Source: Trichopria drosophilae (Eukaryota; Arthropoda; Insecta; Hymenoptera; Diapriidae). From it: a DNA stretch of 64,000 bases. Numbering within the stretch: the stretch's first letter is position 1; the number at the start of each line of letters is the position of its first letter. A program made the position numbers and the translations under genes. The notes beneath the pieces were generated by a model that saw only the letters and a list, made by a program, of their open reading frames with translations, was not told the origin of the DNA and did no database searches. The stretch lies in NCBI GenBank assembly GCA_030407085.1, contig CM059583.1, positions 81,678,001-81,742,000 of the forward strand. Direction: 5' to 3'. Of the stretch, positions 10,704 through 21,666 are shown one piece after another.

Positions 10704-12461
10704 TTACACTGAAGTCCGACTTAATAGGAATTTTTTTAGTTTTACTTTAAACGAATACACATTTTCACTTGCGCGAATTTCGACTAGAAGTTCATTCCAT
10801 AACCGGGTAAATGTGACAATAAAAGAGTTGGAATAGGATTCTAGCCGATGTGTCGGTACTCGAAGTTCTTGCATAGAGCCTGGTCGAAGAGCCCTGGATG
10901 TAGATTCTTCACGCCACTGATAACGTTCATAAAGATAGTGGGGTACGTGGGTCTTAATAATCTTATAGGTGACGATTCCAATATAGTATAACCTACGCGA
11001 TTTGGTGTTGAGCCAGCCAAGCTTATTACGATAAGGGGTAATGTGCTCATCGCGCCGTAGATCAAAGATGAAACGAATGCCCGCATTAAACATTCGTTCC
11101 ACCCTTATTTTTTGAGTTACATTGATGTCGTTGTAAACTGCGCGGCAGTAATCGAAGTAGGGTAAAATCAACGAGGAAACAAGGGTTTGCCTAACATCAG
11201 TTGGTAGTTGAGCACGGTTATTACGTAGTTGACGTAGAGTGGAGAAGACTTTATTGGACATTTGTATAAGATGGTACTTCCACGAGAGCGTTCCATCAAA
11301 CACGAGACCCAAGTTCCTCACCGATTTAACCCACGGTATGACCGAATTATTAATAACAATCGGTGTGATCGAATCAGTATTAAAGGTGTTCAGATAAAAA
11401 GCACTGCCGACCAGTAATGCTTTAGTTTTTTCAAAGTTAAGGACGAGTGAAATCCAAGGGGAAGGCTTGTGAGTCGGTGTAAAGGTGTGCCTAGGGGCGT
11501 GCTTATCAAAAGTTTGCAATAGACGATGACTAAGCGTATTGGTGAGTAAGTTCACGTTATTCAGTGGAGAAACAGAATTAAAAATATTCCAATCATAGCG
11601 ACTCAGGTCCCTATGCAAACTCGATAGATCGAACGAGCGATAGTCTCTACATGTGATTTGTATCGGCTTTGCTTTCGGTGTTCCAATCTTACATTCGATA
11701 TCTATCAGATCATGGCCACAGATAAAAGGTAGATTGGCTTGGCTATGTCCTAGGACATTTGTAAGGCTATCGACAAGGCAGTGGTCAATCCATGTATCAG
11801 TTCGGTTCGTATGATTAGTAGGCTGATACGGCACGATTTGAAGAGCATTGGCTACGGCAAACTGCTGCAAATATGTAGATTCAAAATTAGCCCGATTTAA
11901 GTCAACATTGAAATCACCCATAATAATGATTCGATCATAATTACAGCTATGTTTTTGCAGTACAGATTCAAATAGTTCGAGAAGAGCTTTCTTCGGTGGT
12001 CGATAGATAACCGCAAGTAGCACTCTGAGGTTCGTAGTGGCGCTTTGACCGACTTCAACAAGCATAAACTCGAGGGGGTTAACGGAAGAGCATTCAGATT
12101 TTTCTAAGATTTTATAATTTAGAGCGGTATGAATATACATAGCGACACCTCCACCGAGCTTATACTTGCGGTCATTGCGAATCAAGTGATAGTTAGGCAA
12201 AGAAAAATAGGAGTCAACAGTTTTAGTATTAAACCAGGTTTCAGAAAGAATAATAATATGATAAAAATTTTCGGTGAAATAAGATTTAAAAAAAGAAAAT
12301 TTATTAGCAGAGCCGAGAGATTGAACATTAATATGACATACTTTTAGATTAATATAGTTAGCGTTTACTGGAATTATTGAATTAATTAAAGCCTGGTTGC
12401 TTCCGGTAGTCGATGCAGCCGTCTCACTATTTTCTCGAACACTAAGAGTGCCACATGCCAA
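10704..12461 (-). CDS. LINE ORF2: endonuclease joined in frame to post-RT region
   Basis: The N-terminal 260 residues are an apurinic-type endonuclease that nicks target DNA. Visible motifs are HINVQSL near 43, LSETW near 72, GDFNVD near 182, WIDHCLV near 224 and GHD near 249. At about residue 338 (base ~11450) the text jumps from KPSPW, normally just before the RT, to LVLNFEKTKALLVGS, normally just after the catalytic YADD block. All RT motifs are therefore missing while the frame is preserved. The remaining 240 residues are the thumb/C-terminal domain. The open frame has no early ATG: the first listed codon is TTG, and the first in-frame ATG is near residue 108, inside the endonuclease. It follows ORF1 in the same frame, separated by one UGA. 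Confidence 0.88.
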   Translation of the reverse strand: MACGTLSVRENSETAASTTGSNQALINSIIPVNANYINLKVCHINVQSLGSANKFSFFKSYFTENFYHIIILSETWFNTKTVDSYFSLPNYHLIRNDRKYKLGGGVAMYIHTALNYKILEKSECSSVNPLEFMLVEVGQSATTNLRVLLAVIYRPPKKALLELFESVLQKHSCNYDRIIIMGDFNVDLNRANFESTYLQQFAVANALQIVPYQPTNHTNRTDTWIDHCLVDSLTNVLGHSQANLPFICGHDLIDIECKIGTPKAKPIQITCRDYRSFDLSSLHRDLSRYDWNIFNSVSPLNNVNLLTNTLSHRLLQTFDKHAPRHTFTPTHKPSPWISLVLNFEKTKALLVGSAFYLNTFNTDSITPIVINNSVIPWVKSVRNLGLVFDGTLSWKYHLIQMSNKVFSTLRQLRNNRAQLPTDVRQTLVSSLILPYFDYCRAVYNDINVTQKIRVERMFNAGIRFIFDLRRDEHITPYRNKLGWLNTKSRRLYYIGIVTYKIIKTHVPHYLYERYQWREESTSRALRPGSMQELRVPTHRLESYSNSFIVTFTRLWNELLVEIRASENVYSFKVKLKKFLLSRTSV

Positions 12462-12464
12462 ACG

Positions 12465-13430
12465 TCAATCGCTAATTCTTCGAAGATCTTCCTCGCAAGT
12501 AATATCGATCGCGTTAGCGCCGCTAGTTGGTCGAAAGCGTACAATGCCGTGATAGGTGTAAACATACTTATGCGGATGGTCCTTCACTAACGCACGTGCT
12601 TTCCTGAGTAAGTTAAGCGTCGCAGATGGTAAGTGCTCATTGATAAAAACGCGGTTTTTCGCATAAGAGTTATCAATGTCGGTGGTAAATAGCATCTTCT
12701 TAGCTCTCATGCCTTTGATGAAGGCAAATCGTAGGTCGGGATTGGAGAGTTTTACCAGTATTGCTGGGTGCCTATGGGATGTTGACGAAGATGCAAGCAT
12801 GGAAGCAGATGAGTCGGTGCCATTTGTGCGTTGTAGCCGATAAGCAGAAAGAATGTCTTCTATGTGAAGCGTCACATTCAATACATCGGCAATTTTTAGT
12901 GAAATTTGTCGCAAATCTTCCACGCCTTTCGGAGGAATCCCTGTGATTATTAAATCGCAGTTCCGAATGTCATAGCCCATTGTCGCTCGATCTGCCTTTA
13001 AGGACTGTACATCAGTTTGGAGCGATTTTACACTAACTTCTATGTGTTCTACTCGCTCCTCCAGCTTCAATATTCGATCCATCTTTCCATTAATTTTTTC
13101 AAAGCGCGCATTCTGTTGCGCGTTAAATTGTTCTTGTCTATAAAGATATAGTTGTAGCGCAGGAGGTATCGCACACGTATCGGACGTATCCGATTCTACA
13201 GAAGTAGCGCTATTGGAACGGAGAAGACGAGGCGGAACGAGCAGAGTTGAATTCAGCTTCTTTTTTTTGCTCTTAGCGGCAGGTATATTAAGGCAACAAA
13301 CAAATGCACCCGATGCAGTCGTGGCCGCATTTTCAGGTTTGCAATCTTCATGAAATGCAAGTGCGCAAACAACACATTTTATTTTGTTGTCGCCAACGAG
13401 TTCGGCATTGCATTTATTGCAATTCTCCAT
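12465..13430 (-). CDS. LINE ORF1: PHD-like finger, coiled coil, RNA-binding domain
   Basis: This 321-residue protein starts at an ATG and is unbroken. Residues 4-46 hold C4, C7, C19, C22, H27, C30 and C45/C46, a PHD-like zinc-binding pattern. A basic KSKKKK patch follows. Residues about 105-160 are heptad-like coiled coil, probably for multimerisation. The C-terminal half starts RNCDLIITGIPP and resembles L1-type ORF1 RNA-binding domains, ending with IDITCEEDLRRISD. Such proteins coat LINE RNA and act as nucleic-acid chaperones. The stop codon is UGA followed by C and lies in frame with ORF2. Confidence 0.85.
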   Translation of the reverse strand: MENCNKCNAELVGDNKIKCVVCALAFHEDCKPENAATTASGAFVCCLNIPAAKSKKKKLNSTLLVPPRLLRSNSATSVESDTSDTCAIPPALQLYLYRQEQFNAQQNARFEKINGKMDRILKLEERVEHIEVSVKSLQTDVQSLKADRATMGYDIRNCDLIITGIPPKGVEDLRQISLKIADVLNVTLHIEDILSAYRLQRTNGTDSSASMLASSSTSHRHPAILVKLSNPDLRFAFIKGMRAKKMLFTTDIDNSYAKNRVFINEHLPSATLNLLRKARALVKDHPHKYVYTYHGIVRFRPTSGANAIDITCEEDLRRISD

Positions 13431-14146
13431 TTGTGAAGCGTGCAGGAGATAATAAGAGCCCGAAATATAGCCGTACGTGCGTTAGAGAGAGAAGGCTATA
13501 CAAGCGTGTGGTAAACCGCTTGGAAGGGGCGCGTGAACCGTACGCGTCTCGTGCACCGCGCAGCACGTGAAGAGAGGGGCCGCCGATAAGCCGTCAGCTG
13601 AATGTATAGTTCAGAAATAAGGCAGATGATCACAATGCGAGTGATTGAACTAATCAGTCACGAATCACGACAATGCATGCGTGATTACAAGGCAAATGTC
13701 AGGCAGAAAACCATTTGGATAATGAATATTAATTTAACAATTATAGGTATTCACAGGTCTCGCATCTTCACATTTCACCAACCTGCCAGTGGAAAGAAAG
13801 CGAAGTCAAAGGTGACAAGCACTCGGTGATCGGTGTCATGCGACAAAGTGTCGAAGTCACTGACAGCTAGTGGGCAGCGCCATTTTGCGTAGTGTGACGT
13901 AGACGATGACGTTTCGGGCGTGCGCAGATGTCTCGGTGGAAAAGCAGCAACGGTTAATTCCAAAATGACTTTTTAACTTTTCTCGCCTGAAGTAGACTCG
14001 GAGATAAATATCCCAATTAGTGATCGTGATCCGAGTCTGCTCAGGAACGTCTGTACAAAATTTTAACTCCCACAAAACGGGGTTTAGAGTGCAATTTAGA
14101 GAAATTTAGCGGAGCTCAACAGAACGTGACTGCGTGTACTCACCGC
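13431..14146 (-). promoter_or_regulatory. LINE 5' UTR / putative internal promoter
   Basis: About 700 bp separate the ORF1 start from the GA microsatellite. The part at 13440-13600 is GC-richer than its surroundings, with CpG-rich text such as CCGTACGCGTCTCGTG on the plus strand. The role as a promoter is inferred from position; no core-promoter motif was identified with confidence. Confidence 0.45.

Positions 14147-14147
<1 letters not shown>

Positions 14148-14236
<89 letters not shown>
14148..14236. repeat. (GA)n microsatellite
   Basis: A pure GA run of about 88 bp bounds the 5' end of the LINE. With the run at 10318-10361 it forms the split target. Confidence 0.97.
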
Positions 14237-14241
<5 letters not shown>

Positions 14242-14309
14242 TGGATTTTGATCATTCAAAATGACGGACAAATTGTCTAAATTCCAAACATTGCACTTGA
14301 TATTTGATG

Positions 14310-14460
14310 CAATGATTTTAAGTATTTGATTTAAGAGTGCAGTACATCGCGATTTAATATACATACAAAAATTAATTTTTTAAACGATGTCAAGTTAATG
14401 ACTGAAGATTTTTTAATTAAAATTTAAAGATCTTTGGAGCGCTCAATTGTATTATAAATG
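14310..14460. repeat. Right arm of large inverted repeat, middle part
   Basis: From ATTTAAGAGTGCAGTACATCG to CAATTGTATTATAAATG this is the reverse complement of 6670-6820 with few differences. Homology stops at AATG (14457-14460) and resumes at AATG (15110-15113). Confidence 0.85.
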
Positions 14461-15109
<649 letters not shown>

Positions 15110-15225
15110 AATGCACAATTATCATGGTCTACGATGGGAATCGAGAGATGCACCCTTTGATGCAATCAAGGAAACGTTGGAGAACATCGTTACATGTGCT
15201 CACAAGATATACATAAAAGGCCCAG
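15110..15225. repeat. Right arm of large inverted repeat, outer part
   Basis: This is the reverse complement of 6573-6670, ending at ATATACATAAAA in both arms. Both copies keep an open frame ending VTCAHKIYIK, but the nine or so differences mostly change the residue, so conservation of a protein is not evident. No known family was recognised. Confidence 0.75.
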
Positions 15226-15337
15226 ACAAATAAAATACATAATAAATAAATAATTTAAACTTAGAGTTGGTTTGGCCACACAGACCGAAAACCTGAATGC
15301 TTGGGTAGTCCCTTTGCACTCCTCCTATGACCTCCTT

Positions 15338-18300
15338 CTATGTGGCCCGACGCATAGCCATCCAGACCGCGGCCATGGTCGCAGCCTCCATGGAGGTGAT
15401 ATCCTGCCTTGTCAGTGCAGGTTTTCCCGTCCCTTCCACTCTATGTCGAGTGGTGGCATGGCATTCACAAAGAATGTGTTCGGCGGTTTCTACCGCCTCT
15501 CCACAGTACCTACAGGCCGTCGAATCTGCCAGTCCTATTTTGTGGATGCACATACCCCGGAGATCCCCGTGCCCAGTGATCATTGCCACCAGATCTTTGG
15601 CCGCCGATCTTTTGGCATTCAGGAATACCGGTTTCCATCTCCAGGGCCAGCTATCGCCAATAAAAAGTTTGGCTTCCCTGCATTCCGGTGTGGAACCCCA
15701 TATCCTTTGATGTTCGAGCGCTGGGATCCAGCGCAGCGTGATGCGGGTTTTCGCAGCTAGTCTATTTAGGGACTGTCAGCAGTCCCAGACTAGTCCTGAC
15801 CTTGTGCTAAAGTTGTTGAGGGCCTGTAAGGCTCCCCTGCTACTAGAAAAAATGGTGGTATTATTGGCATTATCGTCATTTAGCGCTCTATAGGAACACT
15901 GAATGATAGCCATTAATTCTGCTTGCAAAACAGTGGTGTAGGCTCCCAAAGGGTATGTGGACCCTTTTCCACCTTTTCCTCTGTATACCCCTGTTCCACT
16001 CCCGCGCGCCCCAACTGACCCATCTGTGAACCAGATGTTGCCGTTGAGTAGTGTCGCATGGTTGGTTTTCCGGTCTTCTTTGGTCGGGTGACTGATTTTG
16101 TATTTTTTGTCAAAAAGATCTATTCCACCAGGCCAGTGAAGCATAGGTTAACCTTGGCTTCAGTGTAGCCTCGTATATCCATAGCATAGTAGCCAGCTTG
16201 AGGCCCCAGCTGCTGCCTATGGTCCGTCTCATTTGCCATAGGGAAGCTGTGACTCCGGCACATCTGTCTTTCAGATGTTTCTTCCAGCTAAGCTTGCTGT
16301 CTAGAGTCACCCCGAGGTATTTGGCTGGTTCCGGGTACTCTAGTCTGTGTCTAGACAGTGTGAGCGGACAGACACGGTCCCATTTGTAGTTTCTAGTGAA
16401 CACTAGCACCTCTATTTTCCTAGGGTTAATAGAGAGCGCCGTTTCTTGACACCAGTGCTCCACAAATGTAAGTGCACGCTGCATTAAACTTGTCAGCGGA
16501 GTCGAGAACGGCCCCCTGGCAATTCTCAGGGCGTCGTCCGCATATCCTGTGACCTGTAGTCCAAGCTCCGTGATTCCAACTAGGAGTTCGTTCATCACCG
16601 CATTCCATAGTCGTGGCGAAAGAACCCCTCCTTGTGGACATCCGGAGTCACCGTAGCCCCGGATTTTCGTATCACCCTTCTCCGCTCGCAGACTACGATT
16701 CACCAGCATGTGGTCCACCCAGTCCGCGATTGGTTCCGGTGTGTCGTGCGTCCGGAGGACTCTCCTTATCACTCCTCGCGCGGTGTGATTGAAGGCCCCT
16801 TCAATGTCCAGCAGAGCGCCCACTGCGAAGCCCTTGTTCTCCAGCTGAGTCTCAATCGGTGAGACATCCTGATGCAGTGCCGTCTCAGTGGAGAGACCCG
16901 TTCTGTAGGCATGTTGGCTCCTGTGCAGTGGGCATCGTGCTAGGACCGTCTCCCCCATGTACCTATCCACGAGTGTTTCTACTAACTTTAGTATGAACGA
17001 CGTGAGACTGATAGGTCTAAAGTCCTTGGGCGAGATAACCGCATCTCCCTACTTTAGGTAGGAAAACCACCTTGACACCCTGCCATGCACTAGGCACATG
17101 GCCCAGGATGAGACTATCTGTAGTTAGTCTCATAAGTGGTCCTATGCTCATATCGCCAGCTCTTTGAAGAAGTGTACGGCCCACCTCATCCTCACGGGGG
17201 TGACGATTTCCCGAGCGATTCGACGTACAAGTTCTCTGCGGGCCTTGGACATCCCACCTCCCGTGCCGGGAACAGCTCGGTTCAGGTCTTCGTCTCCCCC
17301 TTCCCACTCCCAGACCTATAAAAGCCCGGGAAGTGGGCTCGGATCAGGCAGTCCAGTGTTTCCGCGTCTGTCGTCGTACTGGTGCCATCTGGCAGTTTTA
17401 GTACTCCCATGATTGCAGCCGGAACCTTTCCAAGCCTGGCTGCCGGAGGTCCTTTCTCGACCTCCGAGCAGAAGGATTCCCAGCTGTCCTTCTTGGCTTT
17501 CCTGACTGCACCTCTGAAGTCATCTCTTGCTATAGTATAGCTGTCCCAGGCTTGTGGATAATTCCTCTTCCTGGCTAACCTGAAAAGCTTTTTAGTGTTA
17601 ACCTTCTTAGCCTCCAAGCTGTGGTTCCACCAGGTCAGCCTCCTGTCCCTGACAGGGGTTTCCTGGCAGTTTCGCTCGAGGGTATATTTGATGCATGCAC
17701 TGAACGCCTTGGCTGCTTCCTCTAGTGCCAGAGGATTCTTGATGTTAGCCCTTGGCACACCCTCGAGGGCTACACATAGGTCTCTTTTGAAACCTTCCCG
17801 GTCTGTACATCTGGGGTTTCTAATAAATTTCATATTGGCGCCTACATCAGCCGCCAAATGAAATGCAATCGTCATGTGATCCGACAGTGACGGATCATCT
17901 TTAACCCTCCAATCTTTAATCCTATGAAGGAGGCTACTGCTACAGAGTGTGAGGTCCAGGACTTCAGCTCTGATAGCGTTGCGAAAGGTTGGGGTGCTGC
18001 CGGTGTTGCGGATATCCAGGTCAGTGGTGACCAGATATTACAGCAGTGCCTATCCTCTTTCGTTAATGTCGGTATTGCCCCATATCTGATGGCGTGAATT
18101 AGCGTCACAGCCTATCAGTAGGGGGAGCTCCTTCTGCCTGCAATGATCCACCAGTTTCCTTACCTCCCTTGGGGGATTATCAGGGCCATCATATGGGAAG
18201 TAAGCTGAGGCCACTGCTATTTTCCCCAACTCATTTGTGTTGATCGTTATCACCTTTGGGTCTTCGTTACTCAGATCCATCAATGGAACTGCGTTGATTC

Positions 18301-18544
18301 CCTTGGTGAGAATACAGACCCTGGGTTTGACCGCCCCTGTTTTGCTAAAACAGTGGAAAGCCGCCAGCCCCCTAATGGTATTTTTGACAATCCAAGGTTC
18401 TTGGATTAGCGCTATACCTGTGTGCGCCACATCCGTGCTCCTCTGTAAACAAGCAGAGGCGCCCTTACTGTAGTGCAAGTTAATCTGGGTAAACTGAAGT
18501 CGCCCGGACGCCATTGTGAAATGTCGCGCCTCTTCTTTTACCAT
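15338..18544 (-). pseudogene. LOA-like LINE ORF2 (EN-RT-RNase H-zinc knuckle), several frameshifts
   Basis: The endonuclease part at 18544-17860 reads TQINLHYSKGA, IALIQEPW, AYFPYD and GCDANSRHQIWG, then shifts frame near 18060-18100 before LSDHMTIAF. A linker at 17875-17282 carries WWNHSLEAKK and an AKKDSWESFC motif. The RT at 17300-16110 shows QHAYRTGLSTETAL, DIEGAFNH, GCPQGGVLSP and GYADD, so the catalytic aspartates are present; frame changes lie near 17290 and 17020. RNase H at 16060-15770 begins IWFTDGSV and contains QAELMAI and FSSSRGAL. The last part at 15589-15338 has CRYCGEAVETAEHILCEC, a zinc-knuckle pattern. A stop after VWDC separates it from RNase H. Non-functional as it stands. 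Confidence 0.85.
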
Positions 18545-18553
18545 GATCGGCCC

Positions 18554-19098
18554 TTATTGGCCGGTGTCTCCGGTGACCTTGAATGTCACCCGGGTACACC
18601 GGTAGTAAGGCCCATTATCAAGGGCCGCGAGCGCCCTTGCTTGGGCTTCCGGAATCTGGACAACCAGCAGCATTTTTGTACCGCCTTGCTGCCCAGATGC
18701 TGGAGCCTTGGCTGAAGGCGCCGGCTGACGGATAACCCTCCAGCACGACGTCTTCAACGAGGGGTTGTACCCTCCCAGACGCCGAAGTATTACCGCCGGA
18801 TCCTCTGGTTCATCTGGAATCCAGGCTGTAGCCTTCAGCATCTTTTGGGGGAATTCAACCCTCCCGGTCCTGATCTTTGGACCCTTCCAGGGGCCCCCTC
18901 GGCCGTAAGTTCAGCCATGAGACGGCCCCTGGATGCCTGGTTCGCCGGGATGAACGTGAAGGCCCCGGCCTTGCAAAAGGAAGCCTCGATCTTCGGCCAT
19001 TGCTCTTCTGGCAGCTCTTCAGCACGCCTCGAAAAAACCCGGCAGAAGGAACCGAGATCCTTTGTCAGTTCGGCATCGGGGTAATCATCAGTCACCAC
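18554..19098 (-). pseudogene. LOA-like LINE ORF1 C-terminal region
   Basis: Two overlapping minus-strand frames (19098-18835 and 18841-18554) join near 18838 to give one protein region. The first part begins with a DDYPDAELT phrase and continues with FIPANQASRGRLMAELTAEGAP; the second has CWRVIRQP and a hydrophobic VVQIPEAQARALAAL. The position directly upstream of the endonuclease and the general text fit the ORF1 domain of LOA-type LINEs (DUF4780-like). No zinc knuckle is visible in this part. The CT/CCC-rich 19100-19395 is probably ORF1 N-terminus or 5' UTR. Confidence 0.6.
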
Positions 19099-19395
19099 GA
19101 CGCGAGTAAGGGGGTTCGCCCCCTGGGCGGCAGTGAGACCTGTCTAAGACCGCTTGGTACGCTCCTCCTCTCCCCCCCCCCTACGTTTTTTGGATGGTTT
19201 CTGCCCCGACGGGGAGTCTCCTGTGGGTGCCTCTCTCTCTTCGGAGTTTTTTTCGTCCCGGTGTTGGTGTTAGCACCCGAGCCACCACTGGCGGCCTTTA
19301 GGCGCTCTCTTTCTTTGCGGAGCCTCTTTTTGGCAGCTCCGCAGGGTCTTTTTCTAGTTATAACCGTCGGCGACTCCTATAATAAAAGATAAGGT

Positions 19396-20025
19396 TGCAG
19401 GAAATTTTAGATCTCTACAATGTTGTCGACATAGACATATTAGCCTGTCTATCTCTACCGAGTCTCATAGGACAACAACAACGTCGATTGTCGATAAATT
19501 GCGAAAATCATACATTTAACGGAAAGTGTGCTAAACAAAATGTTACAATGCATACAAATTAGATACTGGAAAATCTTCAAGACTAGCATGCATCTCTTCA
19601 AATGTCAATGAGAATTTACTATGAAGTGAAACGTCATGCATTAATGGAAACAAAAGACATCGAGTGTCTACCTATAGATTTCATCTCAACGTTTGCAGAA
19701 CGTGAAATTGAAGAATATGGCCATGCTTACCACTCACAATGCTAATGCATCCAGATTTACATGAATGTCGTCGATAAACATTTTGAAACGAGTGATGATA
19801 CCGAAGATATAAAAGCGCCGATGATTAAAGACTGTGCAAAGTGTCAATTTCAGATGGATGTATACTAATGGCATATAGGTATTTTAAAAATATGAAATCT
19901 CGGGTCCTTGAGATTGCTTTCGCTTTGCAGTAGATGCTTGGTAATATTTAACAATTTAACTTTCATATTCTTTTGCATGACGATAATATGGTCCGACCAG
20001 TTAATTGGTCTCATTATTCCGCGCA
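19396..20025. other. AT-rich spacer
   Basis: No gene, RNA or clear repeat was recognised. The text near 19990-20020 contains TCCGACCAGTTAA, which is also the core of the 32-bp tandem repeat at 60561-60650, next to the same MITE arm. Confidence 0.5.
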
Positions 20026-20393
20026 CAAAAGTATTAAGGCTATGATTACTGAAAACTAAATAATATTTTACAAGATATTCTACATTTTGTGTCAAAAAAT
20101 TGTTAACTTCAAACCTTTATAACTCAAAAAGTACTTAATAAAAAAATATTTTATTATAGTGTTTTGGAAAGCTCTCGAGATAAGCTATAAGAATACGCAA
20201 TAAAATGTAGGGGGTTCTATTTAAAAAAATAAGATTGACCTTGAAATGACCTTGAAGGACATGGTCAAGGTCAAAGTCAAGGTCATCATCTTACTCCCCG
20301 CTTGAAACCATACAACTTTGCTATTGGACATTTTCTCCTAAGTGCATTCTAACTGAAGATATTAGAGGGGTCCGATACTGTTCGATGACCCTG
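20026..20393. repeat. Solo arm of the long-TIR MITE also found at 60.3-61.0 kb
   Basis: From TATTAAGGCTATGATTACTG to GATGACCCTG this is highly similar to 60651-61005 and, in inverse, to 60270-60560. The outer end reads CAGGGTCATCGAACAGTATC on the minus strand and is followed by TA. The partner arm is absent here. Confidence 0.85.
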
Positions 20394-20431
20394 TATATAT
20401 ATATGAGAAAGAGAAAATGTGTCACTTAGTA

Positions 20432-21666
20432 GGGGAGAGTCCGGTAGCTCCGACCACCTTAGGTTTTTCGGATATAACTTATACTTCGCGACTTTAATAA
20501 GTTATAGAAAGTATTAAAATTAATATTTGAATTATATTGAATGCATCCGTGGAGAATTTGAAGACAAAATAGCGAATCTGTTAAAGAATTGCATGCTTTC
20601 CGTTGCTCATAAAATTGGTTACTCCATTTTACTTGTCCTGTAGCCCCGACCACTCAATAACTTAACTTGTATATAGTTAAAATGCATTATTAAATACTTA
20701 TAATGGACTTTTATTAGAAATAAAATAATATTTACATACCCGATTCTCTAATATAACTTAAAGATGAGTAAGCAATGTAATAAACATATCGTTATGTAAT
20801 AAACATAAACATATAACTAATAGATGTAGTAAGCAATGTAATAAACATATCGTTAAAAAAGTTTTTTGATGAAATTTTGAAAACTATTGAACATAAATAT
20901 AATTTTTTCTTGCTCTTTTGACTTCGCAGTTTCGTAAATGACATGGCCCGTAAAATTTCCCGAGTGAACGACTCGTCTCTTTATTATTAAAAAATTATTA
21001 CTATTATTATTATTGAAAAATAAAATTATTATTAAAAAATAGCTTTCTTTTTAAAAATATAATGTAGAAAATTACGTACTCAAGATGTGGTAATTTCCGT
21101 TACTGTTATTAGAATTATTTATTTCCTAAATAAATCTATAAATCACTTCACATAACTAAAGCCAGCGTACGATGTGTAGTTGTGTCAGCCTGTTCGCGAG
21201 AGGATTTTTATGAAGAATAAACGAAAAAGAACGAGTTACATTTAAGCTTAATTTCATTACCGAAGACAAGTTAGCTTTTAAGGGGGTACCGGAAAGTATG
21301 TATGAGCCGTGAAATTGTTATTATAAACAAATGAGACATAAAAAATAAAGTTTTTATAGCCTAAATCGAAAGCTGAGGGATGAATTTTTGTGTAAACACA
21401 ACGATAATTAGCGTATTTATTATATGATAATAAATATTAACTGCAAAACTTACCTATTTTTTTTTAAATGTTCATTTTATGAGTTTGAAGAATAAAAGCT
21501 TATTTCATGCCATGAAAGTAAAGACAAATAGCTGCCTATTCTCAAATTTACAGTTTTGTGTAGTGTACCATAAAAACATTATAAAATTCGCCAAAATCTA
21601 TCTTTACATTCTTAGAACTAATTAGTGGTTGGGGCTATCGGGTGGTCGGGGCTACCCGACTCTCCC
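20432..21666. mobile_element. Non-autonomous DNA transposon, 1.24 kb, TA target
   Basis: Inverted ends read GGGGAGAGTCCGGTAGCTCC at the left and, inward from the right, GGGAGAGTCGGGTAGCCCC. TA flanks both. A third internal copy of GTAGCCCCGACCA lies at about 20640. The interior is AT-rich with no transposase. The TIR length of about 35-45 bp and TA flanks fit a Tc1/mariner-type non-autonomous element. Confidence 0.75.

Larger units (their letters stand above)
10362..14146 (-). mobile_element. LINE (CR1/L2/Crack-like), lacking reverse transcriptase
   Basis: This non-LTR retrotransposon is oriented on the minus strand, with its 5' UTR at about 13431-14146, ORF1, then ORF2, then a 3' UTR and a short-repeat tail (CAATCAATCAATCAAT on the minus strand) at 10362-10380. 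There is no poly(A) tail, which fits CR1/L2-group LINEs. It sits between two GA runs (10318-10361 and 14148-14236), so it inserted into a microsatellite. ORF2 has an in-frame loss of the whole RT core, so this copy cannot reverse-transcribe by itself. The clade assignment rests on the PHD-like finger of ORF1 and the endonuclease style, and is inference. Confidence 0.85.
15240..19395 (-). mobile_element. Decayed LINE of LOA-like type with RNase H
   Basis: On the minus strand the order is ORF1 C-terminus, endonuclease, reverse transcriptase, RNase H and a C-terminal zinc knuckle. That order, with RNase H after the RT, is found in the LOA/I/R1 group; the RT text (EGAFNHT, GCPQGGVLSP, GYADD) is closest to LOA-type elements as I know them. 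The reading frame is broken several times. The 3' end is the ATTTATTATGTATTTTATT text at about 15225-15245. The local GC content is clearly higher than that of the flanks. Confidence 0.85.

Noticed and set aside
14146..14364. Open frames through (GA)n, e.g. runs of Ser-Leu
   Set aside because: They are translations of a dinucleotide repeat; no coding signal outside it.
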